Source: Pseudomonadota bacterium (GTDB taxonomy: Bacteria; Cyanobacteriota; Vampirovibrionia; LMEP-6097). Taken from it: DNA of 17,431 nucleotides. The position numbers and the translations under genes were made by a program. The notes beneath the pieces were generated by a model, which did not search any database, was not told where the DNA came from, and saw nothing but the letters and a program-made list of their open reading frames with translations. Of this stretch, positions 1 to 6,874 are shown in pieces. Positions within the stretch are counted from its first letter, which is position 1. The number at the start of each line of letters is the position of its first letter. The DNA is taken from NCBI GenBank assembly GCA_009924885.1, contig RFQS01000017.1:1-17431 (forward strand), written 5' to 3'.

Positions 1-161
1 TTGCATTTCTTCATCAGCATTTCAGTCGCTACTTCAGTGTGCTTAGAATCTTGCTGACTAACTCTAATCCATTTTCTATCAAAATCAGCACTAGCCGATA
101 ATCCAAGGAAGAGAATCAAAGCCCAAGCGAAAGGTATTGAAAATCTCATTTTTTTAATCAT
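1..161 (-). CDS. secreted protein of unknown function, N-terminal part only
   Basis: An open frame reads leftward from ATG at 161 to the window edge, giving 53 residues with no stop. It starts MIKKMRFSIPFAWALILFLG, then LSASADFDRKWIRV. This is a classic Sec signal peptide: a basic N-terminus (Lys3, Lys4, Arg6), a hydrophobic core of about 15 residues, and a small-residue Ser-Ala-Ser-Ala cleavage site near residue 25. A second in-frame ATG at 149 is also possible. The mature part seen is too short to assign a family. It is divergent from atpA, and the 93 bp between them must hold both promoters. The protein is probably exported or periplasmic. The remainder lies outside the window. Confidence 0.6.
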   Translation of the reverse strand, partial: MIKKMRFSIPFAWALILFLGLSASADFDRKWIRVSQQDSKHTEVATEMLMKKC

Positions 162-254
162 CTAATCTTCGATATTAACAGAAAGTGAGTTTTTCCAATA
201 TTTCAAAATAAATTTGCTAACATTACTACTGATTTTATATAAGGAAACTACCCT

Positions 255-1775
255 ATGGCTATCAAACCCGAAGAAATTACACAAATTATCAAACAACAAA
301 TTCAGAACTTTCCTGATACACAGATCTCACAAAACGTTGGCTCTGTTCTCAGTGCTGGTGATGGTATTACGAGAATTTATGGACTCAGCAGCGCTGTTAA
401 CGGTGAATTAGTAGAGTTCGATGACGGTACTAACGGCATGGTTATTAACTTAGAAGAAGATAACGTAGGCGTCGTTCTTCTCGGTCAGGGAGAGGGTATT
501 AAAGAAGGTACTCAAGTTAAATCCACTGGTAAGCTAGCTGCAATTGGGGTCAGCAACGAAATTCTAGGCAGAGTAGTAGATCCACTAGGTAAAGTTCTTG
601 ATGCTAAACAAAACTATCATATAGATAAATTTATGCCATTAGAGAAAATAGCTCCGGGTATAGTTAAGCGTAAATCAGTACACGAACCACTTCAAACAGG
701 AATCACTTCCATCGACGCTATGATCCCTATCGGCAGAGGTCAAAGAGAACTTATCATCGGTGACAGACAGACTGGTAAAACAGCTATCGCGTTAGATACC
801 ATTTTAAATCAGAAGAATGTTCCAGAAGCAGATAGACCTATCTGCGTTTATGTATCTATAGGCCAAAGACAAGGCTCCGTCGCAAGAACCGTTAAGAAAT
901 TAGAAGATGCTGGTGCTATGGCTTACACAGTCGTAGTTCACGCTGGTTCTACAGATAGCTCTGCCTTACAATTTTTAGCTCCATATGCTGGCGTAGCAAT
1001 CGCCGAATACTTTCTAGCTCAAGGTAAGCATGTTCTTTGTATTTATGATGACCTTACTAGACACGCTTGGGCCTACAGAGCAATGTCTCTTCTTCTAAGA
1101 AGACCACCAGGTCGTGAAGCTTATCCAGGTGATGTATTCTACATTCATTCAAGATTACTTGAAAGAGCTTGTAAGCTGTCTGATGCAGAGGGAGCTGGTT
1201 CTATAACAGCTTTACCGATTATCGAAACGCAGGCTGGTGACGTATCTGCTTATATTCCGACTAACGTAATTTCCATTACTGATGGACAGATATTCCTAGA
1301 TACTGGTCTATTTAACGCTGGTGTAAGACCAGCGATTAACGTAGGTCTATCTGTATCTAGAGTAGGTGGTGCAGCACAAACTAAAGCTATGAAAAAAGTA
1401 GCTGGTAAGCTTAGGCTTGAACTAGCTCAATTTAAAGAGCTTGAAGCTTTCGCACAGTTCGCTTCAGACTTAGATCCAGCGACACAGAGACAGATCACTC
1501 GTGGTAGAAAATCAGTAAAAGTTCTAATTCAAGATGAATTCTCTCCACTTACGGTCGGCGAGGAAGTTTCTGTAATATTCGCTGCTGGACAAGGTATTCT
1601 TGACAGCATTGACGATACAAAAATCACCGAATTCAAGAAAGGCTGGTTTGAGTATTTCGCAGCTAATCATAAAACACTTAAAGAGAAGCTTGATAGAGGA
1701 GATTCATGGGACGATGATATCGTTAAGGAACTTCTAGAAAGTCTTAATAAATTCAAAGAGAATCTCTTTCTCTAA
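255..1775 (+). CDS. atpA: F1Fo ATP synthase subunit alpha
   Basis: This is the regulatory, nucleotide-binding alpha subunit of the cytoplasmic F1 sector, which alternates with beta subunits around gamma. The protein has 506 residues, close to the usual 500-515. A beta-barrel N-terminal domain (about 25-95) precedes the P-loop GDRQTGKT (169-176). The conserved blocks LLRRPPGREAYPGDVFY (about 280-296), the ETQAGDVSAYIPTN region (324-337) and VSRVGGAAQ with the arginine finger (R369) follow. The ATG is preceded by AAGGA (241-245). The gene stands alone: no atpB, E, F, H, G, D or C lies within reach on either side, and rplD follows after 44 bp. That is unusual, because atpA is normally flanked by atpH and atpG. 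Nothing in the coding sequence looks degraded, and identity is clear. Confidence 0.97.
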   Translation: MAIKPEEITQIIKQQIQNFPDTQISQNVGSVLSAGDGITRIYGLSSAVNGELVEFDDGTNGMVINLEEDNVGVVLLGQGEGIKEGTQVKSTGKLAAIGVSNEILGRVVDPLGKVLDAKQNYHIDKFMPLEKIAPGIVKRKSVHEPLQTGITSIDAMIPIGRGQRELIIGDRQTGKTAIALDTILNQKNVPEADRPICVYVSIGQRQGSVARTVKKLEDAGAMAYTVVVHAGSTDSSALQFLAPYAGVAIAEYFLAQGKHVLCIYDDLTRHAWAYRAMSLLLRRPPGREAYPGDVFYIHSRLLERACKLSDAEGAGSITALPIIETQAGDVSAYIPTNVISITDGQIFLDTGLFNAGVRPAINVGLSVSRVGGAAQTKAMKKVAGKLRLELAQFKELEAFAQFASDLDPATQRQITRGRKSVKVLIQDEFSPLTVGEEVSVIFAAGQGILDSIDDTKITEFKKGWFEYFAANHKTLKEKLDRGDSWDDDIVKELLESLNKFKENLFL

Positions 1776-1819
1776 GTGTTATAATATTTAGTCTTGTATA
1801 AAATTCAAGGTAATCAGTC

Positions 1820-2485
1820 ATGTCTTCAATAAAACTATTAGATAAAAACGGTAAAGAAACTAAAAACACAGCGGATTTCGATTCTAGCCTGCTTAGTATA
1901 GAGCCTAATAAGCACTTAATATATTTAGCAGCAGTTAGGCAGCAAGCCAATGAAAGAAGTGCTCATGCTAAATGTAAAACTAGAGCAGAAGTACGTGGTG
2001 GTGGAGCTAAGCCTTGGAAGCAAAAAGGTACTGGTAGAGCAAGAGCAGGTAGTTCTAATTCACCTCTATGGAGAGGCGGCGGTGTCATGTTCGGGCCTAC
2101 AGGTAGAGAGAATTACACTAAGAATTTAAATAAAAAAGCTAGCAAGAAAGCTGTTCTATCTGCTCTTCTTCAGGTTATTAATAAAGGGGATTTAGTAGCA
2201 TTAGAAACTCTAGAAATCCAAGAAGGTAAAACTAAAGAGATGCTTCAGATCCTAACTACTTTAGGTCTTAATAACACAGGACTTTTAATCGTAGTAGAAA
2301 CAAATGCAGTAAATTTAGATTTATTAAAAAGAGCTTCTGGAAATATCGCTAGAGTAAGATTAATTACTTCTGATCGTTTAAACGTAGTCGATATGCTTAA
2401 AGCAGAGAAAATTCTCATCACGAATAAAGCACTTAAGGAAGCTGAAGAGCGTTTCCAAATGTTTGTAGGAGCTGAGGCTAAGTAA
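1820..2485 (+). CDS. rplD: 50S ribosomal protein L4
   Basis: L4 binds 23S rRNA early in 50S assembly, and its extended loop lines the peptide exit tunnel. The product has 221 residues, slightly longer than most L4 proteins (200-210). The diagnostic block runs from TRAEVRGGGAKPWKQKGTGR through ARAGSSNSPLWRGGGVMFGP (about residues 54-93), which is the tunnel loop and its basic flank. The C-terminal Rossmann-like part contains the LLIVVETNAVNLDLLKRAS region. An AAGG ribosome binding site lies about 10 nt before the ATG. rplW follows after 12 bp, so the L4-L23 pair is intact, but rplC is not upstream and rplB is not downstream. L4 represses its own operon in E. coli; no such leader structure is visible here. 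Confidence 0.97.
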   Translation: MSSIKLLDKNGKETKNTADFDSSLLSIEPNKHLIYLAAVRQQANERSAHAKCKTRAEVRGGGAKPWKQKGTGRARAGSSNSPLWRGGGVMFGPTGRENYTKNLNKKASKKAVLSALLQVINKGDLVALETLEIQEGKTKEMLQILTTLGLNNTGLLIVVETNAVNLDLLKRASGNIARVRLITSDRLNVVDMLKAEKILITNKALKEAEERFQMFVGAEAK

Positions 2486-2497
2486 GGAATTTAAATC

Positions 2498-2797
2498 ATG
2501 GCATTAAAATCTAGTAAAGCAGTTTATATAATCAAAAGACCTATCATTACTGAGAAGTCTACTAATATGTCTGAAATGAGTAAATTTACTTTTGAAGTAG
2601 ATGCTCATGCAAATAAATTTCAAATCAAAGAAGCTATTGAAGAGCTTTTTCCTGATGTGAAAGTTAAAAAAATAAACGTCGTTAAAATGTTCGGCTCTTC
2701 AAGAAGAAGTGCTAAAGGCAGAACGAAGCCTAAAGATGGTAAGAAAGCTATTGTTACCATTGAGGGTGGTCATATTAAATATTTCCCTGAAGTTTAA
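2498..2797 (+). CDS. rplW: 50S ribosomal protein L23
   Basis: L23 binds 23S rRNA domain III at the tunnel exit, where trigger factor and SRP dock. The 99-residue length is normal for bacterial L23. Recognisable features are the IIKRPIITEKST start motif (residues 11-22), the FEVDAHANKFQIKEAIEELF region (about 32-51) and a basic loop rich in Lys, Arg and Ser. It ends GGHIKYFPEV, like other L23 proteins. The gene follows rplD by 12 bp and is probably co-transcribed. The expected next gene, rplB, is missing. Instead an unrelated leftward gene ends 20 bp beyond the stop, so the S10-type cluster is interrupted on both sides. Confidence 0.96.
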   Translation: MALKSSKAVYIIKRPIITEKSTNMSEMSKFTFEVDAHANKFQIKEAIEELFPDVKVKKINVVKMFGSSRRSAKGRTKPKDGKKAIVTIEGGHIKYFPEV

Positions 2798-2817
2798 TTT
2801 CTCTGGGTGAGATGATA

Positions 2818-4062
2818 TCAAGAAGCTCCCACTGGAGAATTCGAATCTTTTTTAAATAAAAACTCTTCTGCAAGCTTAGATGAAGCTTGAGCGATAAACT
2901 TAACTGGATTTTTGAAAGGACTAACAATAGATTCCAAATCGTTTCTCTGCACCTCATTTCTAACATTAGATACTTGAGTAAATATCTTCGCAAGAGCATC
3001 TGACCCCATCTGCAAGTGAGTTTCACCAGTTAGATCTCCAATAGCCCCCATCCCAAAGAAAACTCCAGAAAGCCAGTTAAAGAAACGTCCTTTCTCTAAA
3101 TTCTGTAAATTAGCCCGATCTAGCACTAAACCTGTCATACCGAGCACGTCTCCAACAATCTTACCTAAACCATGCTTGCCCGTCGCATTGAGTAATAAAC
3201 CACTTAGTGAACCAGTAGCACCAAGAAAGCCCATTAACCCTTTTTGGTTATTTAATAAAACATCAGAAAATATAGATCTCGTTTTTTCAAATGCAGAGCG
3301 TGATGTATCGCTCATTATTTTAGAGATATCATTAGCAATCTCAGATGACAACTCATTTACCCTCTCAAAAACCACTTTAAATGAATCTCCAAGCGAATTA
3401 AAAGGCTTACCTTTTTCTGGTTTCAATGGTGAATTACTAGATTTTACAGCAGCATTATCTAACTCCATTAAACCTGCATAGAGTCTACGAGCAGAATATA
3501 TCCACTTAACTGGTAAAAAAGCAAAAGGAATGTCAACAGCATTAGCAAGAGCCATTAGACCTCTATTCTGCTTAAGACCAGTCAGTGTACCTAGTCCGCA
3601 ATTTAATAATAAAAAACTCCTATAAGCAGCCTGCCCAAGTAAGTTTCCAGCTTTATTTTCCTTAAGTTTAGAAAATTCCACCCCCATATTAATCGCCGCA
3701 GTAGCTCCATTCAACCAGTTAGAAACTATTTTCCTCACTGGGTTATGAGCATCCGATACATTTAATATAAAATCAGCAACAGTATTTAAAGATTTATCTC
3801 TTAAAAAATTTTCAAGAACATCAAGTCCAGTCTTGGGCTTAGGTGCTTTATCTTTTGTTTCAGTATTAAGATCATTGGTAGATATTTCAGTCAGTGACAC
3901 TTGTGCTACCTGGCTCGTAGCCTCTCGCTCCGCTTCTAAAGAAAGTTTTAGCTGTTTTTCACCCTGAGCTTGAGCTTCTGGCTTGGAATTTCCCTCAAGG
4001 GAAACTAAAGCGGTCTGACCACCAATTTTAGGTCTATTTAGAGTAGCTGACTCTAAGTGCAT
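2818..4062 (-). CDS. protein of unknown function with glycine-rich hydrophobic helices
   Basis: I do not recognise this 414-residue protein. The first ~75 residues are polar and low-complexity, rich in Glu, Ser, Thr and Ala, with no signal peptide. The remainder alternates amphipathic helices with hydrophobic, glycine-rich segments: around 149-180 (LLLNCGLGTLTGL and ALANAVDIPFAFLP), around 276-315 (GLMGFLGATGSLSGLLL, then GLGKIVGDVLGMTGLVLD) and around 332-345 (WLSGVFFGMGAIGDLTG). These could be membrane-associated hairpins or buried helices; there is no obvious catalytic motif. It converges with rplW and diverges from fliI. No strong ribosome binding site precedes the ATG at 4062. The codon style matches its neighbours. 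A lineage-specific cell-envelope or membrane-associated protein is only a guess. Confidence 0.6.
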   Translation of the reverse strand: MHLESATLNRPKIGGQTALVSLEGNSKPEAQAQGEKQLKLSLEAEREATSQVAQVSLTEISTNDLNTETKDKAPKPKTGLDVLENFLRDKSLNTVADFILNVSDAHNPVRKIVSNWLNGATAAINMGVEFSKLKENKAGNLLGQAAYRSFLLLNCGLGTLTGLKQNRGLMALANAVDIPFAFLPVKWIYSARRLYAGLMELDNAAVKSSNSPLKPEKGKPFNSLGDSFKVVFERVNELSSEIANDISKIMSDTSRSAFEKTRSIFSDVLLNNQKGLMGFLGATGSLSGLLLNATGKHGLGKIVGDVLGMTGLVLDRANLQNLEKGRFFNWLSGVFFGMGAIGDLTGETHLQMGSDALAKIFTQVSNVRNEVQRNDLESIVSPFKNPVKFIAQASSKLAEEFLFKKDSNSPVGAS

Positions 4063-4118
4063 AAATAAATCAATTAATTAGTTAAGGATCCGCTGAAAAA
4101 TGCTCAAAGTAGCATTTC

Positions 4119-4148
4119 TTGACAGAATGCGTACAGACACTCTTTCAT
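4119..4148 (+). promoter_or_regulatory. possible sigma70-type promoter
   Basis: TTGACA at 4119-4124 is a perfect -35 hexamer. It is followed after 18 nt by TTTCAT (4143-4148), a 4-of-6 match to the -10 consensus. It would read toward fliI, with a leader of about 160 nt. The intergenic stretch 4063-4313 otherwise holds a perfect palindrome and a half repeat copy, listed separately. The -10 match is weak, so this is tentative. Confidence 0.25.
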
Positions 4149-4189
4149 TTATACAATTATGTATTACAAGCAGAACTTTAAGCAATCAT

Positions 4190-4219
4190 GTAAATCTTTA
4201 ATTTTTATTAAAGATTTAC
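4190..4219. promoter_or_regulatory. perfect 13-bp inverted repeat with TTTT loop, possible operator
   Basis: GTAAATCTTTAAT (4190-4202) is followed by TTTT and then by its exact reverse complement (4207-4219). It lies between the divergent starts of the unknown gene (4062) and fliI (4314). Both adjacent genes start here, none ends here, and no U-tract follows, so a terminator is unlikely. A repressor operator or an RNA hairpin in the fliI leader is possible. Confidence 0.35.
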
Positions 4220-4242
4220 GTAGTGGGGCTGTTCACAAACGT

Positions 4243-4271
4243 GGGCGTGTAGCCAAACGAACAAGTTCAAG
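4243..4271 (+). repeat. 5' half fragment of the 121-bp palindromic repeat
   Basis: The 16-nt arm GGGCGTGTAGCCAAAC is followed by GAACAAGTTCAAG. This matches the 5' arm and first core bases of the lgt copy with one difference in the arm. The match stops at 4271, where AAGCTTAAGC begins. No 3' half or second arm is present. It lies about 40 bp upstream of fliI, in the same direction, so it may be part of the fliI leader. Confidence 0.75.
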
Positions 4272-4313
4272 CTTAAGCTAAGGTTCTATGCATATCGGGA
4301 ATAATATATAAAT

Positions 4314-5654
4314 ATGGATCTCTCTGCTTTTAAAGAACATATTCAGAATAATATTATTAGCCGTTGCGATAAAGCTCTAGAACACCTGAAAGAGACAAGA
4401 AAATGGCATGGTTATGTCAGTAAGGTAGTCGGACTTTTATTAGAAGCACAGCTCCCAGGATCTACTATAGGAGAGCTTTGCAGCATAGTCACAGAAAATG
4501 GTGATAGTAAACTCTGTGAGGTAGTAGGTTTTAGGGGCACCACAGCCTTAATGCTCTGTTTAGAAGATGGTAAAGGTATCAGCCAAGGATGCAGTGTCTA
4601 TCCTAGTGGTCATACTTTACAAGTCGGTCTTACAGAGGAATTATTAGGCAGGGTTATAGATGCGATAGGCGTACCAATGGATCACAAGCCAGTACCAGTA
4701 TATGAAGAATATAGAGACATAGAACAACCAGCTCCAGACTCTTTCGGCAGACCTAGAATTCACGACGTATTTTCTACTGGTGTAAGGGCAATAGATGGTC
4801 TTCTAACTTTAGGAGTAGGGCAGCGTGTAGGACTTTTCGCTGGTTCCGGTGTAGGTAAAAGTACGACGATGGGAATGCTCGCCAGATACTGCTCTGCTGA
4901 TATTAACGTGATCTGCCTAGTGGGGGAGCGTGGTCGCGAGGTACAGGATTTTCTGGAAGAAAGTTTAGGTGAAGAAGGACTGAAAAGATCAGTCTGCGTA
5001 ATCGCTACAGGTGATAGACCTGCGATGATGCGTATGAAATGTCTATTTACAGCGACTACTATAGCTGAATATTTTAGAGATAAAGGTAAGAATGTATTAC
5101 TCATGGTAGACAGTATGACCCGTACGGCGATGGCTGCAAGGGACGTAGGTCTAGCAGTAGGAGAGCCTCCTACGATGAAGGGATACACGCCTAGTGTGTT
5201 TTCTATGATACCAAGAGTATTAGAAAGAGCTGGTAAATCACAGCTCGGTTCTATAACAGCCGTTTATGCAGTATTAGTAGAAGGTGATGACGTAAATGAA
5301 CCGATAGCCGATACCGTAAGGGGTGTACTTGATGGTCACATATGGCTTTCAAGGAAAATCGCAGAGCGAAATCATTTCCCAGCTATAGATGTACTCGGTA
5401 GTATAAGCAGGCTTTTTACAGAAATCACAGATGAGCAGCATCAAGCCTCAGCGGCTAATATGCGTAACCTAATGTCCACCTACAAAGAGAATGAAGATTT
5501 GATTAATATCGGTGCTTACGAAAAAGGCTCAAATGCTAATATAGATAAATCAATAAACTTGAAGGGAGAAATAGATAAATTTCTCAAACAAGGTAAAAAG
5601 GAAGCAACGCCATTTCCTCAAACGGTACAGCATCTAAATTCGATAATGCGCTAA
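4314..5654 (+). CDS. fliI: flagellar protein export ATPase
   Basis: FliI is the hexameric ATPase at the cytoplasmic face of the flagellar type III export gate; it helps unload FliH-bound substrates. The 446-residue length is typical. After a short variable N-terminus come the beta-barrel domain, the P-loop GSGVGKST (177-184), GERGREV (204-210), the Walker B segment LLMVDS (262-267), the VGEPPTMKGYTPSVF region and VLVEGDDVNEPIADTVRG. These distinguish the FliI/SctN group from F1 beta and alpha subunits. Non-flagellar SctN is the main alternative. flgK and flgL remnants in the window, and the absence of injectisome genes, favour FliI. fliH, fliG and fliJ are not adjacent, which is unusual. The frame of the following sugar transferase overlaps the 3' end. 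Confidence 0.9.
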   Translation: MDLSAFKEHIQNNIISRCDKALEHLKETRKWHGYVSKVVGLLLEAQLPGSTIGELCSIVTENGDSKLCEVVGFRGTTALMLCLEDGKGISQGCSVYPSGHTLQVGLTEELLGRVIDAIGVPMDHKPVPVYEEYRDIEQPAPDSFGRPRIHDVFSTGVRAIDGLLTLGVGQRVGLFAGSGVGKSTTMGMLARYCSADINVICLVGERGREVQDFLEESLGEEGLKRSVCVIATGDRPAMMRMKCLFTATTIAEYFRDKGKNVLLMVDSMTRTAMAARDVGLAVGEPPTMKGYTPSVFSMIPRVLERAGKSQLGSITAVYAVLVEGDDVNEPIADTVRGVLDGHIWLSRKIAERNHFPAIDVLGSISRLFTEITDEQHQASAANMRNLMSTYKENEDLINIGAYEKGSNANIDKSINLKGEIDKFLKQGKKEATPFPQTVQHLNSIMR

Positions 5655-5695
5655 ACCTAGCGAAACGGAATATTTTTACAGGTAGAATAAATAGC

Positions 5696-6280
5696 ATTCT
5701 AAAAAGGCTTCTAGATATATTTTTAAGTCTTTCAGCTATTATCCTTTTCAGCCCATTACTGATATTAATTTTTCTATTAATTAAAAAAGATGGAAGTGGC
5801 TCAGCACTTTACATACACACTAGAGTAGGAAAAGATTTTAAAGAATTTCAGTGTTATAAATTCAGAACTATGATCTTAAATGCAGACCCTAACAGGCTTG
5901 CTGAAAGTCCCGATGATGATCGCATAACTGCCATCGGAAAAATATTACGTAAAACCAGCTTAGACGAGCTGCCACAGATATTTAACGTTTTAAAAAGTGA
6001 AATGAGCATAGTCGGACCAAGACCCGCTCTGCCAGTACAAGTAAAACATTTTTCTGAAAAAGAAAAGTTAAAACTAGCAGTGAAACCAGGTATCACAGGC
6101 TGGACACAGGTCAACGGCAGAAACTCTATTCCTTATGAAAAGCGTATGGAGCTAGATACTTGGTATGCAGAGCATCATAATGTAGTTCTGGATCTATGGA
6201 TTATTCTTAAAACCTTTAAGGTTCTGCTTTTTCCAGATAAAGGTATTTATGATCTTAATTCTAGTTCGCCCACTGAATGA
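5696..6280 (+). CDS. bacterial sugar transferase (undecaprenyl-phosphate sugar-1-phosphate transferase family), start uncertain
   Basis: The product belongs to the WcaJ/PglC-like family, which moves a sugar-1-phosphate from a nucleotide sugar onto undecaprenyl phosphate at the inner membrane, the first step in building capsule, exopolysaccharide or O-antigen units. Visible landmarks are RLLDIFLSLSAIILFSPLL (the membrane segment), RVGKDFKEFQCYKFRTM, LRKTSLDELPQIFNVL, EMSIVGPRPALP and KPGITGWTQVNGRN; these are the family's catalytic and substrate motifs. The frame is open from 5597, but no ATG, GTG or TTG occurs before 5870, which lies after essential motifs. I place the start at ATT 5696, just before LKRLLDIF, as the best homology fit; ATA at 5687 is another option. 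The gene may use a rare start codon or be damaged at its 5' end. The family is certain, the start is not. Confidence 0.75.
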   Translation: MLKRLLDIFLSLSAIILFSPLLILIFLLIKKDGSGSALYIHTRVGKDFKEFQCYKFRTMILNADPNRLAESPDDDRITAIGKILRKTSLDELPQIFNVLKSEMSIVGPRPALPVQVKHFSEKEKLKLAVKPGITGWTQVNGRNSIPYEKRMELDTWYAEHHNVVLDLWIILKTFKVLLFPDKGIYDLNSSSPTE

Positions 6281-6319
6281 TTAAGCATGATAATTTAAAA
6301 ATGAATTAAAATTGATTAA

Positions 6320-6874
6320 ATGCCTCTTCCTTTTTCATCTCCTGGACCTATACTATTTGACTTCGGTGTTACGCAGATTCGTTGGTATGGTTTAATGACC
6401 GCTCTCGGCTGCCTGACTGCCATTTATACTGGTTCTAATATCCTAAAGGAAAGAGGATTAAAGAATAACCTTAATGTCTCATTCGATGATTTTTCTAATT
6501 TCGCTTTAGTCGCGGTCGTTACTGGAATTATCGGTGCTAGAGCTTGGTTCGTCTTGTTAAATATAAGTTATTTTTGGGAACATCCTCTGGAATCTTATCA
6601 GATCTGGCTTGGTGGGCAGAGCATACAGGGTGGTCTTATTGGAGGAATCTTAGGCACTTTGATTTATAGTTATTTTTTTCAGAGATCGAAAAAAAATTCT
6701 GAATTAAATTTAAGTGAAAATGCAGAAATTGGGCGTGTAGCCGAACGAACAAGTTCAAGGCTGAGGAGGACGAATGACCGCAGTGTACTACGGGTACATG
6801 AGGATCATGAGGACGACGAAAACGCAGAGCAGAAAATGGAGTTCCGCTACACGCCCACTACAGCTTGCAGCTAA
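6320..6874 (+). pseudogene. lgt: phosphatidylglycerol-prolipoprotein diacylglyceryl transferase, N-terminal part, frameshifted inside a repeat
   Basis: Lgt transfers diacylglycerol from phosphatidylglycerol to the lipobox cysteine of prolipoproteins in the inner membrane. Residues 1-130 are normal Lgt: RWYGLMTALGCLTAIY (first helices), VTGIIGARAWFVLL and WLGGQSIQGGLIGGILG. Residue 103 is Gln where the E. coli enzyme has His103. From about residue 133 the frame runs into the palindromic repeat (ENAEIGRVAERTSSRLRRTN, then HEDHEDDENAE), and it stops at 6874 after an off-frame tail ending TTACS. The true continuation is in the -1 frame (6809-7257). The break is explained by a tandem GCAGA duplication (6824-6828 and 6829-6833) inside the repeat. 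Unless this is an assembly error, the gene is disrupted or makes two pieces. Confidence 0.85.
6716..6856 (+). repeat. full-length palindromic repeat copy inside lgt
   Basis: The arms at 6731-6746 (GGGCGTGTAGCCGAAC) and 6841-6856 pair at 15 of 16 positions around a 94-nt core. The core equals the standard 89 nt plus a 5-bp GCAGA duplication. Just before the 5' arm, GAAAATGCAGAAATTG (6716-6731) repeats the motif that ends the core, so a core-end remnant flanks the copy. The core is nearly identical to the truA copy apart from the duplication. The host frame reads through it as RTSSRLRRTNDRSVLRV, then HEDHEDDENAE. The core also carries AGGAGG followed by ACGA and ATG (out of frame with lgt) and an imperfect inner hairpin CCGCAG-TGTA-CTACGG. 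Confidence 0.9.

Noticed and set aside
1756..1785. Hairpin AAAGAGA-A-TCTCTTT and TATAAT between atpA and rplD as terminator or promoter
   Set aside because: The hairpin loop is one base and no -35 box sits at a proper distance from TATAAT, so neither call is supported.
4760..5188. 142-residue leftward frame inside fliI
   Set aside because: Low-complexity shadow of a conserved FliI region; no independent support.
4314..5654. Virulence type III secretion ATPase (SctN) instead of FliI
   Set aside because: Cannot be fully excluded from the motifs, but flgK and flgL in the same window and the lack of injectisome genes favour FliI.
5597..5700. Fusion of fliI to the sugar transferase by frameshifting
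   Set aside because: FliI ends naturally at its normal length, the two functions are unrelated, and I see no slippery site.
6818..6840. Programmed -1 ribosomal frameshift in lgt
   Set aside because: No convincing X XXY YYZ slippery heptamer is in the right frame, and the 5-bp duplication explains the shift fully.
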